64,000 nt of DNA, taken from an uncultured Collinsella sp. Its GTDB lineage: Bacteria; Actinomycetota; Coriobacteriia; Coriobacteriales; Coriobacteriaceae. A program made the translations under genes and the position numbers. Position 1 is the stretch's first letter; each line of letters opens with the position of its first letter. Positions 54,147 through 61,541 of the stretch are shown here, in pieces. The notes beneath the pieces were generated by a model that did not search any database, had not been told where the DNA came from, and saw nothing but the letters and a program-made list of their open reading frames with translations. The DNA lies in NCBI GenBank assembly GCA_902470765.1, contig CABRHW010000004.1, forward strand, positions 43,206 to 107,205, written 5' to 3'.

Positions 54147-54879
54147 GACTGTCATTATGGGAACGGGCCGCATGGGCTCGCTCATCCGCACCACCGCCGA
54201 GGGCGTTGTCGACGCCGCCGGTCAGCCCGTTTTTGATATCGTCGCCCAGATCGGTTTTGATCTGTCCGAGCTCGAGAGCGCCCCGGCAGCCGACGTCATC
54301 ATCGACTTCTCGAACGTCGTTACCTTCGATGCCGTCGTCGCCTATGTCGAGCGCACGGGCGCCGCGTTGGTCTCGGGCACCACGGGCTACACACCCGATC
54401 AGATGGACCGCCTGCGCGAGCTGGGTCAGAACGCCCGCGTCATGCACTCGGGCAACTACTCTATCGGCATCGCCGCCCTGCGCCATCTGGTTGCCCAGGC
54501 CACGCGCGAACTGCCCGGCTTTGACTGCGAAATCGTCGAGACGCACCATAACCAAAAGGTCGATGCCCCCAGCGGCACAGCCAAGTTGCTGCTCGATGCC
54601 GTCGTCGAAGCCGAGCCCGAGGCAGGCTACCGCCCCGTCTATGGCCGCGAGGGCATGTGCGGAGCGCGCGACCCCAAGGAGATCGGCATGCACTCGCTGC
54701 GCGGTGGCACTGTCGCCGGCGTGCACGAAGTGAGTTTCTTTGGCCAGGACGAGGAAGTCACGCTCACGCATCGCGCCACGAGCCGTCAGATCTTCGTCAA
54801 CGGCGCCCTGGCAGCCGCGCAGAAGCTCGTCACCCGTGAGCACGGCTTCTATACGTTTGATCAGGTCATGTTTGCCTAA
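54139..54879 (+). CDS. dapB: 4-hydroxy-tetrahydrodipicolinate reductase
   Basis: NAD(P)H-dependent second step after DapA. 246 residues from a TTG at 54139 that overlaps the DapA stop by 8 nt. MIKTVIMGTGRMGSLIRTTA is the dinucleotide-binding start, VSGTTGYTPDQMDRL the middle, and ETHHNQKVDAPSGTAKLLLD the catalytic signature with His-His and Lys. The C-terminus (THRATSRQIFVNGALAAAQK) is typical. An ATG at 54157 would delete the first beta strand, so TTG is preferred. Confidence 0.94.
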   Translation: MIKTVIMGTGRMGSLIRTTAEGVVDAAGQPVFDIVAQIGFDLSELESAPAADVIIDFSNVVTFDAVVAYVERTGAALVSGTTGYTPDQMDRLRELGQNARVMHSGNYSIGIAALRHLVAQATRELPGFDCEIVETHHNQKVDAPSGTAKLLLDAVVEAEPEAGYRPVYGREGMCGARDPKEIGMHSLRGGTVAGVHEVSFFGQDEEVTLTHRATSRQIFVNGALAAAQKLVTREHGFYTFDQVMFA

Positions 54880-54918
54880 CCAGGTATCAACCGAATCCAC
54901 CCAAAGGAGAGATAGCAA

Positions 54919-55638
54919 ATGAGCAGCGCAGCCGAGATGGATGCACAGGAGATTATCAACTACATCGCCACCGCGCCCAAAAAGACGCCCGTCAAGCTGT
55001 ACGTGCGTGAAAAGCCCGGCATGAAGGTCCAGTGGGGCAATGCGCACGTCTACGGCGGTCGTCGCGGCAAGACCGTCTTTGGCGACTGGGATGAGCTCAA
55101 AGCCATCCTCGATGCCAATGCCGACTCCATCGACTACTACGACGTCGAAAATGACTGCCGCAATTCCGCCGTCCCCATGCTAGACCTTAAGGGCATCAAC
55201 GCCCGCATTGAGCCGGGTGCGATCATCCGCGACCGCGTCGAGATCGGCGACCGCGCCGTCATTATGATGGGCGCTATCATCAACATCGGCTCCGTTATCG
55301 GCGAGGGCTCTATGATTGATATGGGCGCCGTCCTGGGCGGCCGCGCCACCGTGGGCAGGAACTGCCACATCGGCGCCGGCACCGTACTGGCAGGCGTCGT
55401 TGAGCCCGCGAGTGCCACGCCCGTCATCATCGAGGATGATGTCATGATTGGCGCCAACGCCGTGGTCCTGGAGGGCGTGCGCGTGGGCAAGGGCGCCGTC
55501 GTGGCTGCCGGTGCCGTGTGCGTCGAGGACGTCCCCGCCGGTGCCGTCGTGGCCGGTGTCCCCGCCCGCGTCATCAAGATGCGCGATGAGAAGACCGACA
55601 GCAAGACCGGTCTCGAGGAAGGCCTGCGCCAGCTGTAG
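54919..55638 (+). CDS. dapH: Tetrahydrodipicolinate N-acetyltransferase
   Basis: Acetylates tetrahydrodipicolinate in the acetylase variant of the lysine pathway. 239 residues, the DapH length. The N-terminal domain ([14 protein letters not shown] start, here [20 protein letters not shown]) is followed by left-handed beta-helix hexapeptide repeats, such as [20 protein letters not shown] and [20 protein letters not shown], then [27 protein letters not shown] precedes the ATG. It is the last gene of the riboswitch-led operon. Confidence 0.95.
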   Translation: MSSAAEMDAQEIINYIATAPKKTPVKLYVREKPGMKVQWGNAHVYGGRRGKTVFGDWDELKAILDANADSIDYYDVENDCRNSAVPMLDLKGINARIEPGAIIRDRVEIGDRAVIMMGAIINIGSVIGEGSMIDMGAVLGGRATVGRNCHIGAGTVLAGVVEPASATPVIIEDDVMIGANAVVLEGVRVGKGAVVAAGAVCVEDVPAGAVVAGVPARVIKMRDEKTDSKTGLEEGLRQL

Positions 55639-55639
55639 G

Positions 55640-55806
55640 GTTACGCGGTTTTACCAAACCGCGTAACTAGTCGACGCTGCAAACGACCCAGAGCGGCAAT
55701 CTGACGTTCAATCGTCGGGCATGACCAGAAGGTCAATGCCCTCCTCTTTCACGTCACCTTGCTCGCTTAGGGGCGTTTTCGCTGACGTATGCTCAACCTA
55801 CGGCGC
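55640..55806 (+). ncRNA. Duplicated structured RNA element, copy B
   Basis: Plus-strand homologue of 11735-11902, beginning one nt after the dapH stop. Hairpin GTTACGCGGTTT-TACC-AAACCGCGTAAC (55640-55667); TCGACGCTGCAA; a long-range helix between 55681-55694 and 55765-55778 with two mismatches and one G-U; inner core identical to copy A except in hairpin 55717-55741 (GGGCAT-GACC-AGAA-GGTC-A-ATGCCC), where stem changes are compensated. TGACGT in the 5' core can also pair with ACGTCA in the 3' core. The element ends near GCGGCGC-like CTACGGCGC. Since it follows an operon here and precedes a gene in the other place, it may be an independent RNA or a mobile element. Confidence 0.7.
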
Positions 55807-55824
55807 AATTCAGCTCCAAGCAAA

Positions 55825-55857
55825 AAGGCCGAAGCCCTCGTCCGAGGCTTCGGCCTT
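55825..55857. terminator. Bidirectional terminator
   Basis: AAGGCCGAAGCC(C)TCG pairs with CGAGGCTTCGGCCTT, one bulged C, loop TC. It is placed between RNA element copy B (plus) and the toxin gene (minus). Confidence 0.8.
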
Positions 55858-55859
55858 CA

Positions 55860-56204
55860 TCATCTCAGGGTTCCGTCGTATTCAACCATGGCGGATTGCT
55901 TTGACAGGCGCCCTACGGCCGTCTTATAGACCTCGGAACGATCGCGCCGCCCTATTGCCACGATCTCGGCAATCTCAACCATTCCGTCCTCTCGGATTCG
56001 GAAAACCATTCTGAGTCCCGCATTCCGCCATTTAATCTTTTTGCAGCCGGCGAGCTCGCCGTGAAGCGGCGTTCCGATTTCATCAGCGCGCGTCTTTAAT
56101 TTTGCGACGGCAATACGGACGAGCCTGCGCTGGGATCCATCTAGTTTTTGATATTCCTTCTCGACGTCTCGATTCAAAAAGCCGACAACAAAATGCCCGC
56201 TCAT
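55860..56204 (-). CDS. RelE/ParE-superfamily toxin
   Basis: 114 residues. Seen are the RelE-like segment IAVAKLKTRADEIGTPLHGE followed by LAGCKKIKWRNAGLRMVFRI, then EDGMVEIAEIVAIGRRDRSE VY in the core beta strands with Arg/Lys residues expected for mRNA cleavage at the ribosome. It overlaps the upstream antitoxin gene by 4 nt (stop and start), the classic antitoxin-toxin order. A gyrase-type (ParE) activity cannot be excluded from sequence. Confidence 0.82.
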   Translation of the reverse strand: MSGHFVVGFLNRDVEKEYQKLDGSQRRLVRIAVAKLKTRADEIGTPLHGELAGCKKIKWRNAGLRMVFRIREDGMVEIAEIVAIGRRDRSEVYKTAVGRLSKQSAMVEYDGTLR

Positions 56205-56551
56205 TCGAAAAGATCCTCGTCGGGAATCGCATCCGGATCCATCGACTCAAGCTCCGCGAGCTCCTCGGCAGTTAAGGCATCCTCAAACGGAACAAACTCA
56301 TGCGGACCATGCTTGACTCGATCCGCAGCGATGCGATTTATCTCAAGTTCACGCAGATACTGCAGCGCGCCGTACATTTCCTCATAGGCAGCATAGTCGA
56401 TAATCACGGTATCGATATCATTATGATCAGCAATGAACTGAGGTGCGCGCTTAGCACGCTTGCGAACGGCAGATAAGGACTTGCTCGCTTCGGTGGCAGA
56501 AACTACCTGATCTTTTGTAAACACCGGCTTTTCCAGAACAAGTGGGGACAT
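56201..56551 (-). CDS. Phd/RelB-type antitoxin
   Basis: 116 residues from the ATG at 56551, which follows GGAGGT. An N-terminal DNA-binding part (FTKDQVVSATEASKSLSAVR) of the Phd/YefM kind is followed by DTVIIDYAAYEEMYGALQYL, and an acidic C-terminus (ALTAEELAELESMDPDAIPD) that would wrap the toxin. It lies directly upstream of the toxin. A large perfect palindrome starts 17 nt before its start codon, expected for autorepression. Confidence 0.84.
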   Translation of the reverse strand: MSPLVLEKPVFTKDQVVSATEASKSLSAVRKRAKRAPQFIADHNDIDTVIIDYAAYEEMYGALQYLRELEINRIAADRVKHGPHEFVPFEDALTAEELAELESMDPDAIPDEDLFE

Positions 56552-56567
56552 TTGTACCTCCAAAAAT

Positions 56568-56613
56568 AATCTGGATTATATTTCAAAGTATACTTCAAAA
56601 TATAATCCAGATT
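56568..56613. promoter_or_regulatory. Toxin-antitoxin operator/promoter palindrome
   Basis: Perfect 16-bp arms AATCTGGATTATATTT (56568-56583) and complement (56598-56613) with a central GTATAC. The right arm contains TATAAT in either orientation, so promoter and operator overlap. Confidence 0.75.
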
Positions 56614-56636
56614 TCTCTTCGGAAGAAACTATTGCC

Positions 56637-57641
56637 CTATCGATTCTCAATACTTCCGATGTTCTTGAGCTCGATGGAGATGAGGCCGTTGGGCTCGTTG
56701 ACGAACTCGATGTACTCGGAGTTCGAGCCCATCTCGGCCGGGAAGCTGATCTCGATACCCGTATCGGTACGAATCTTGTGATTGCGCACGGCCGCGCGCT
56801 CGACCTGCTTGCGCTCCACGGGCACGCGCTCGGGCACCTTCTCCTCGGTCAGCGCCGCACGCACGCTCTCTTTGATGACCGGCTCGTCCTCAAAGACCTC
56901 GTCGACGATATCCCAAGGCGGCAGCTCCTCGTCGTCTTCGACCTTCTCGGCAACAGCGGCCTTGACCTTGGCGAGCGCCACGGCCGTGTTGGCGCCATGC
57001 TCCTCGGCAACCTCCTCGACCACACGCGTCACGGTGTCGATAATCTCCTTGCCCGACACGCCCGTATCGCACTGTAGCAGACCGTCGGGAATAAGCATGC
57101 GGTCCTCGCCGGCGATCTTGCGCTTCTTGTCCACATAGCCGATCTCCATAGTGCTCGCGCGCACGATGGCGTAGCTCGGCACCTTTTGGGAAGGGTTCGG
57201 CAGGATGGCGTAATGGCGTGCGATGTCGTTGCGTACCTCGCCCTCCTCGCGGCCCACCTCGTGCATAAAGGCCTGCTTGGAGCCCAGCAGCATCACGGCA
57301 AACCAGCGGGCGTCCTCGTCGTCGTCAAAGTCCGCAACGAGCACGTCGGTTGACTCAGCCTTTTCGGCCTTGGTAAGCTCCGAGGAAATGAACTCCGCAA
57401 TCTGCTGCGACAGGTCTACGAACTCGCGCTCGCCAAAGAAATAACCCTTGAGCTCGCCGCCGAATGCGGAGTTCTCGGCAAACGCGGCACGCTTGTTATC
57501 GGCCGAAGTGCGGGCGCGGCGCAGGTGCGTAGTCACAAAATTGCGCACGGTGCGGCTCTCGATATCGAGCTCGCGCTGGCTCATGACGTTGACAGCCGAG
57601 TCAAAGTCCAGGATATGCAGGATTGCGTGATTGATTTTCAT
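56637..57641 (-). CDS. Nucleoid-associated protein, NdpA/YejK family
   Basis: About 334 residues, the size of the 37-kDa nucleoid-associated proteins. The start MKINHAILHILDFDSAVNVM is typical, followed by QRELDIESRTVRNFVTTHL, DVLVADFDDDEDARWFAVML and a C-terminal VRNHKIRTDTGIEISFPAEM. These proteins bind DNA or RNA polymerase; the role is not well defined. The ATG at 57641 has GGAAT upstream; one at 57650 is also possible. The acidic, Glu/Val-rich insert near 225-260 is variable. Confidence 0.87.
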   Translation of the reverse strand: MKINHAILHILDFDSAVNVMSQRELDIESRTVRNFVTTHLRRARTSADNKRAAFAENSAFGGELKGYFFGEREFVDLSQQIAEFISSELTKAEKAESTDVLVADFDDDEDARWFAVMLLGSKQAFMHEVGREEGEVRNDIARHYAILPNPSQKVPSYAIVRASTMEIGYVDKKRKIAGEDRMLIPDGLLQCDTGVSGKEIIDTVTRVVEEVAEEHGANTAVALAKVKAAVAEKVEDDEELPPWDIVDEVFEDEPVIKESVRAALTEEKVPERVPVERKQVERAAVRNHKIRTDTGIEISFPAEMGSNSEYIEFVNEPNGLISIELKNIGSIENR

Positions 57642-57722
57642 ATACGGCATTCCGTTCTAGATCGATTTCAGCACGAATCAGTATAGCGGTCGAGCCCACC
57701 CCGCGCGCATCGGAGATTGGTG

Positions 57723-57777
57723 CATTGGGGTCAGGTTACTTTGCACCAATATGGTGCAGACAAACCTGACCCCAATG
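57723..57777. repeat. ACCTGACCCC palindrome, copy 2
   Basis: 15-bp perfect arms CATTGGGGTCAGGTT / AACCTGACCCCAATG with an inner TGCACCA / TGGTGCA stem. It lies between two minus-strand genes, 9 nt after the stop of the DUF2974 gene, so it is probably its terminator region. Confidence 0.8.
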
Positions 57778-57786
57778 AACTAACTG

Positions 57787-58947
57787 CTAGTGCAGGAGCT
57801 CGGACTGCCACGCCTCAAGCTGCTCTGCCAGGTTCTTACCGGCAGCAGGAACGTTGAGCTCGGGGCGCTTGGGCAGCAGCGCGCACTTAAGGATCGCCGC
57901 GATGGTCTGCGAGATGAAACGGCGCGTATCCTTGTCGAAGCCCTGAGCAGCCTGGAGCATCACTGGCAGGCTCTCGCGCAGATTCCCTGCGATATCCGCG
58001 AACCGTTCGGCGCCCGTGGCTTCAAACACAGAGAACAGCGCGTCTACGAAGCGCTCGCGCTCGGCAGGCCCCACTGCAAGCAGCATCTCGCGAATAGAGC
58101 TATCGACGTATCGCGCGCCGGCAGACAGGCGTTCGCAATACACAAAGTCGCAGCCGTCGACGACCCAGCTAAAGGGATTATGTTGCAGCAGACTGAACTC
58201 CGTGCTCTCGACGATGGCATAGTCCTCCTGCGTCTCGAACATCATGCCAAAAATCGACGACTGGGGCAGGGTCTTATCGATGCGACCGGACAGGCCCGCA
58301 AAAGCTTCGCCGCTCAGGAACTCCTCAACAAAGCCGGGACCATCATGCGAGAAGGCCCTCTCGATTCGGTCGCCAGCAGCGTCAGAGCACATCGCCGCGC
58401 CATACACCGCCAAGTTTCCGCCCTTGGAATGGCCTCCGCACAAGAGCGGCCCGTCTTTTGCGGCTGCCGCCTCATCCACATAACGCGCCGCAGATTCCTG
58501 GGAGGGCACGGGGCACCGGAACGCCATGTTAAAGTCCTCTTTCCAGCCCACGATCGTGCTGTCGGTCCCACGGAAGGAAAGGTAGCTAAATCCTGCCGGG
58601 AATCGAAACGTCATAGCCGCAAACTGCTCCGTCGTTGCCACGTCGCTCACGGCACGATAACCGCAAACGCGCACGCCGCGGTAGCGAGGACTTGCCGCAA
58701 CAGCCTCCAGCAAGGCGCGGCTCCCCTCCGGGTCCCACAGGTCGCCAATCATGTCCCGGTAGCACTCGGCACGCAGCAGTTCACGCACGTCCAGCCCCTG
58801 CCAGCCGGCAAGCTCCGGCATATCGTCCGGAAGATGCAAATACGACAGCCACGCAAACACCAGGCTGTCCACCGTGCAGAAAGGCCGCTCGTCAAACGAA
58901 TCGAACGCCGTCTGGGCATACGTCAAAAAGTTGGGCGAATCCGACAT
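57787..58947 (-). CDS. DUF2974 (Mbeg1-like) alpha/beta hydrolase
   Basis: 386 residues. The lipase-like nucleophile elbow GHSKGGNLAVYGA (Ser) is preceded by YLSFRGTDSTIVGWKEDFNM, both typical of this family in Gram-positive gut bacteria. A catalytic Asp candidate lies in AFSHDGPGFVEEF, and a late His in LLQHNPFSWVVDG. No signal peptide. Family members occur in lactobacilli, clostridia and coriobacteria; the substrate is not known. AGAGGCATG surrounds the start. Confidence 0.86.
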   Translation of the reverse strand: MSDSPNFLTYAQTAFDSFDERPFCTVDSLVFAWLSYLHLPDDMPELAGWQGLDVRELLRAECYRDMIGDLWDPEGSRALLEAVAASPRYRGVRVCGYRAVSDVATTEQFAAMTFRFPAGFSYLSFRGTDSTIVGWKEDFNMAFRCPVPSQESAARYVDEAAAAKDGPLLCGGHSKGGNLAVYGAAMCSDAAGDRIERAFSHDGPGFVEEFLSGEAFAGLSGRIDKTLPQSSIFGMMFETQEDYAIVESTEFSLLQHNPFSWVVDGCDFVYCERLSAGARYVDSSIREMLLAVGPAERERFVDALFSVFEATGAERFADIAGNLRESLPVMLQAAQGFDKDTRRFISQTIAAILKCALLPKRPELNVPAAGKNLAEQLEAWQSELLH

Positions 58948-58964
58948 GCCTCTCCCATCAACAA

Positions 58965-59039
58965 TGGTGCATTGGGGTCAGGTTTGTTTGCACCAAAAAG
59001 GGCGCGATTGGTGCAAACAAACCTGACCCCAATGCACCA
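58965..59039. repeat. ACCTGACCCC palindrome, copy 3 (32-bp arms)
   Basis: Arms 58965-58996 and 59008-59039 are perfectly complementary over 32 bp, with an 11-nt loop. One end is followed by AAAAAGGCGCC. A weaker stem (GCGTCCGGGT...) at 59045-59080 completes the ldh terminator region. Confidence 0.85.
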
Positions 59040-59105
59040 AAAAGGCGCCCGGGCCGTGTGGACCCGGACGCCTTCATTGTAGCTTTTCGCTCTAGCGAGC
59101 TTGAT

Positions 59106-60056
59106 TTAGCAGGAGAAGTCGACGCTGTCGATGATGTCCTTAAGGGCCTTTGCAGAGACGGTAAGCTCATGCTGCTCGTCATCGTTCAGCGGCACGGGAA
59201 CGCGGCAGACGACGCCGTCGCGGCCAACGACCGTCGGCATGGAGATGGCCAGATCAGACAGGCCGTACTCGCCCACCATGAGCGAGGAGACAGGCAGAAC
59301 GGTCTGCTCATCGCGCATGACGGCAGTGCAGATGCGCTTGACGGCCATAGCGACACCGTAGTAGGTGGCGTGCTTCTTCTCGATGATGGTGTAGGCGGAG
59401 TTCTTGACGTCCTCGGCGATGCGCTTCTCGGCGGCCTCATGCTCCAGGTGGCCGTGAAGCTCGCAGAAGGTGTTCAGCGGCACGCCGGCAACCTGAGCGC
59501 TGGACCAAGCGACGAACTCGGAGTCGCCGTGCTCACCCATGACATAGGCCTGAACGTCACGCGGGTCAACCTCGACGTGGGCACCAAGCATCTGCTGCAG
59601 ACGGCCGGTGTCGAGCACGGTACCGGAGCCGATGACATGGCCCTCGGGCAGGCCGGACATCTTGATGGCGGCGTAGGTCAGAACATCGACCGGGTTGGAG
59701 ACGATTAGCAGAATGCCGTCGAAGCCGGACTTCTTAATCTCGGGGATAATGGACTTAAAGATGCTGACGTTCTTGTTGACCAGGTCCAGACGGGTCTCAC
59801 CGGGCTTCTGGGCAGCGCCAGCGGTGACGACGATCATGGCGGCGTCGGCGACATCGGAGTAATCGCCGGCGTAGATCTTCATCGGCTCGGCAAACGTCAT
59901 GCCGTGCGCGATATCCAGGGCCTCACCCTCGGCGCGGTTCTTGTCCACGTCGATGAGAACCATCTCGGAGAACAGACCACTCTGCATCAACGCGAACGCC
60001 GACGACGAACCGACGAAACCGCAGCCGACAATAGCGACCTTCTTCTCGTTAACCAT
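59106..60056 (-). CDS. ldh: L-lactate dehydrogenase
   Basis: Reduces pyruvate to L-lactate with NADH. 316 residues from the ATG at 60056 (GGGAG 8 nt before); the frame is open further upstream but without homology. Seen: VAIVGCGFVGSSSAFALMQS, IDVDKNRAEGEALDI, the substrate Arg in KPGETRLDLVNKN, VSNPVDVLTYAA, and the catalytic His in VMGEHGDSEFVAWS. The residue pattern (Gln at QKPGETR) favours lactate over malate dehydrogenase. It fits the fermentative set with pta and ackA. Confidence 0.93.
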   Translation of the reverse strand: MVNEKKVAIVGCGFVGSSSAFALMQSGLFSEMVLIDVDKNRAEGEALDIAHGMTFAEPMKIYAGDYSDVADAAMIVVTAGAAQKPGETRLDLVNKNVSIFKSIIPEIKKSGFDGILLIVSNPVDVLTYAAIKMSGLPEGHVIGSGTVLDTGRLQQMLGAHVEVDPRDVQAYVMGEHGDSEFVAWSSAQVAGVPLNTFCELHGHLEHEAAEKRIAEDVKNSAYTIIEKKHATYYGVAMAVKRICTAVMRDEQTVLPVSSLMVGEYGLSDLAISMPTVVGRDGVVCRVPVPLNDDEQHELTVSAKALKDIIDSVDFSC

Positions 60057-60085
60057 TTGAAACTCCCATCTCTCTCTCCACAAAC

Positions 60086-60114
60086 AAGCCGCCCGGGAAC
60101 GACCCGAGCGGCTT
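60086..60114 (-). terminator. Hairpin between aminotransferase and ldh
   Basis: AAGCCGC-C-CGGG-AACGA-CCCG-A-GCGGCTT; on the minus strand TTTGTGG follows nearby. It lies 145 nt after the aminotransferase stop and 30 nt before the ldh start, so it could be a terminator or a leader stem. Confidence 0.45.
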
Positions 60115-60259
60115 GCCGTAATCCCAATACATCCAATCGGGACTTTGATTATGCTCCTATTCGCAGGCAAATATCGACCGTTTACCGAAATTATTTGCAG
60201 GATGCGTAAAATAACTGCACGAAATCGGTTTCGAGCTATTGACGAGCCGAAATACCTTT

Positions 60260-61423
60260 CTAATACAGGCCCGCCTCGCGAATGGCCTCGACAGCCAAAG
60301 CGATCTGATCGGGCGGCAGGACCAGCGCCATGCGCACGTGCCCCTCGCCCGAAGGGCCAAAGCTCGCGCCCGGCGTCACCACAACGCCGGCCTTCTCCAT
60401 GAGCTCCTCGCAAAACGCCATGGAATCGGTGCGACCACCGGGAAGCTTGGCCCACACAAACATAGAACCATGCGCGTTGGGACGTTCCCAGCCCAGGCCC
60501 TCAAGACCGTCGCACAGGGCATCGCGACGCTCCTGGTACTTCAGACGCTGCGCCTCGACCTCATCGCGCGGGCCATTAAGGCACGCGATGGCGGCCTTCT
60601 GGATCGGGAAGAACATGCCAAAGTCGATCTGGCTGCGCAGCTTGGCAAAGGCCGAGACCACGTCCTCGCGACCGACCAAAAAGCCGATGCGGGCACCGGT
60701 GACGTTAAACGACTTGGAAAGCGAGAAGAACTCCACGCCCACCTCGAGCGCACCGGGATACTGCAAGAAGCTGCCGCCGGGCTCGCCGTCAAACACGATG
60801 TCGGAGTACGCGTTGTCATGAACGATCAACAGATCGTGCTCGCGGGCAAAGGCGATAATCTCCTCGTAGACCTCGGGCGTGCCCACCGAGCCGACCGGGT
60901 TCGCGGGCAGCGACACGATCATATACTTGGCACGATCGGCAACCTCGGGATCGATGCCCGCCACATAGGGCAGGTAATTATGCTCGGCAACCAGCGGATA
61001 GTATTCGAGCTTGGCATCGGCGATCTTGGCACCCGCCTCAAAGACCGGGTAGCACGGATCGGGAACCAGAATGGTGTCACCCGGATCGAGCAGGGCCAGG
61101 CCCAAATGGCCCACGCCCTCCTGCGTGCCGTTGCACGACTGCACCATGGACGGCGTAATGCCGGAGACACCAAAGCGACGCTCGTAGTAATCGCACACGG
61201 ACTGCTTGAGTTCGGGCAGGTCGCGCAGGGCATACTTCCACATCTCGGGATCTTGGGCTGCCTGCGTGAGCGCCTCGACCACGTGGTCGTACGGCTTAAA
61301 GTCGGGCGTGCCCACGCTCATGTTATAAATGGTCTTGCCCTGAGCCTTCAGCGCAAGCAGTTTGTTGTTGAGCGAGGCGAAGACCTCCGCGCCAAAGCGG
61401 TCGAGACGCTGCGATGCCTGCAT
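60260..61423 (-). CDS. Class I/II PLP-dependent aminotransferase
   Basis: 387 residues from the ATG at 61423, which follows AAAGGTGG. Fold type I blocks: YNMSVGTPDFKPYDHVVEAL, SCNGTQEGVGHLGLALLDPG, PDPCYPVFEAG, VSLPANPVGSVGTPEVYEE, HDNAYSDIVFDGEPGG and the PLP Lys in FFSLSKSFNVTGARIGF, then the Arg near GEGHVRMAL. Close relatives transaminate alanine, aspartate or N-acetyl-LL-2,6-diaminopimelate (PatA). The acetylase pathway of this genome needs such an enzyme, but the link is only by need, as the gene is 5 kb from that operon. Confidence 0.9.
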   Translation of the reverse strand: MQASQRLDRFGAEVFASLNNKLLALKAQGKTIYNMSVGTPDFKPYDHVVEALTQAAQDPEMWKYALRDLPELKQSVCDYYERRFGVSGITPSMVQSCNGTQEGVGHLGLALLDPGDTILVPDPCYPVFEAGAKIADAKLEYYPLVAEHNYLPYVAGIDPEVADRAKYMIVSLPANPVGSVGTPEVYEEIIAFAREHDLLIVHDNAYSDIVFDGEPGGSFLQYPGALEVGVEFFSLSKSFNVTGARIGFLVGREDVVSAFAKLRSQIDFGMFFPIQKAAIACLNGPRDEVEAQRLKYQERRDALCDGLEGLGWERPNAHGSMFVWAKLPGGRTDSMAFCEELMEKAGVVVTPGASFGPSGEGHVRMALVLPPDQIALAVEAIREAGLY

Positions 61424-61541
61424 GGTGCCACCTTTCGATATAAAAAACGCGACGCTCCGACAAGAGCGCCGCGCGATACGGGCCATCAGATTGCAAAAGT
61501 GTAACGCTTGCAACCCCCGTATTGGTTCAATTTGGCCAACC

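Noticed and set aside
60057..60455. N-terminal extension of lactate dehydrogenase by 133 residues
   Set aside because: The extension is not family-like, runs through an intergenic hairpin and would overlap the aminotransferase gene; the ATG at 60056 has a ribosome site.
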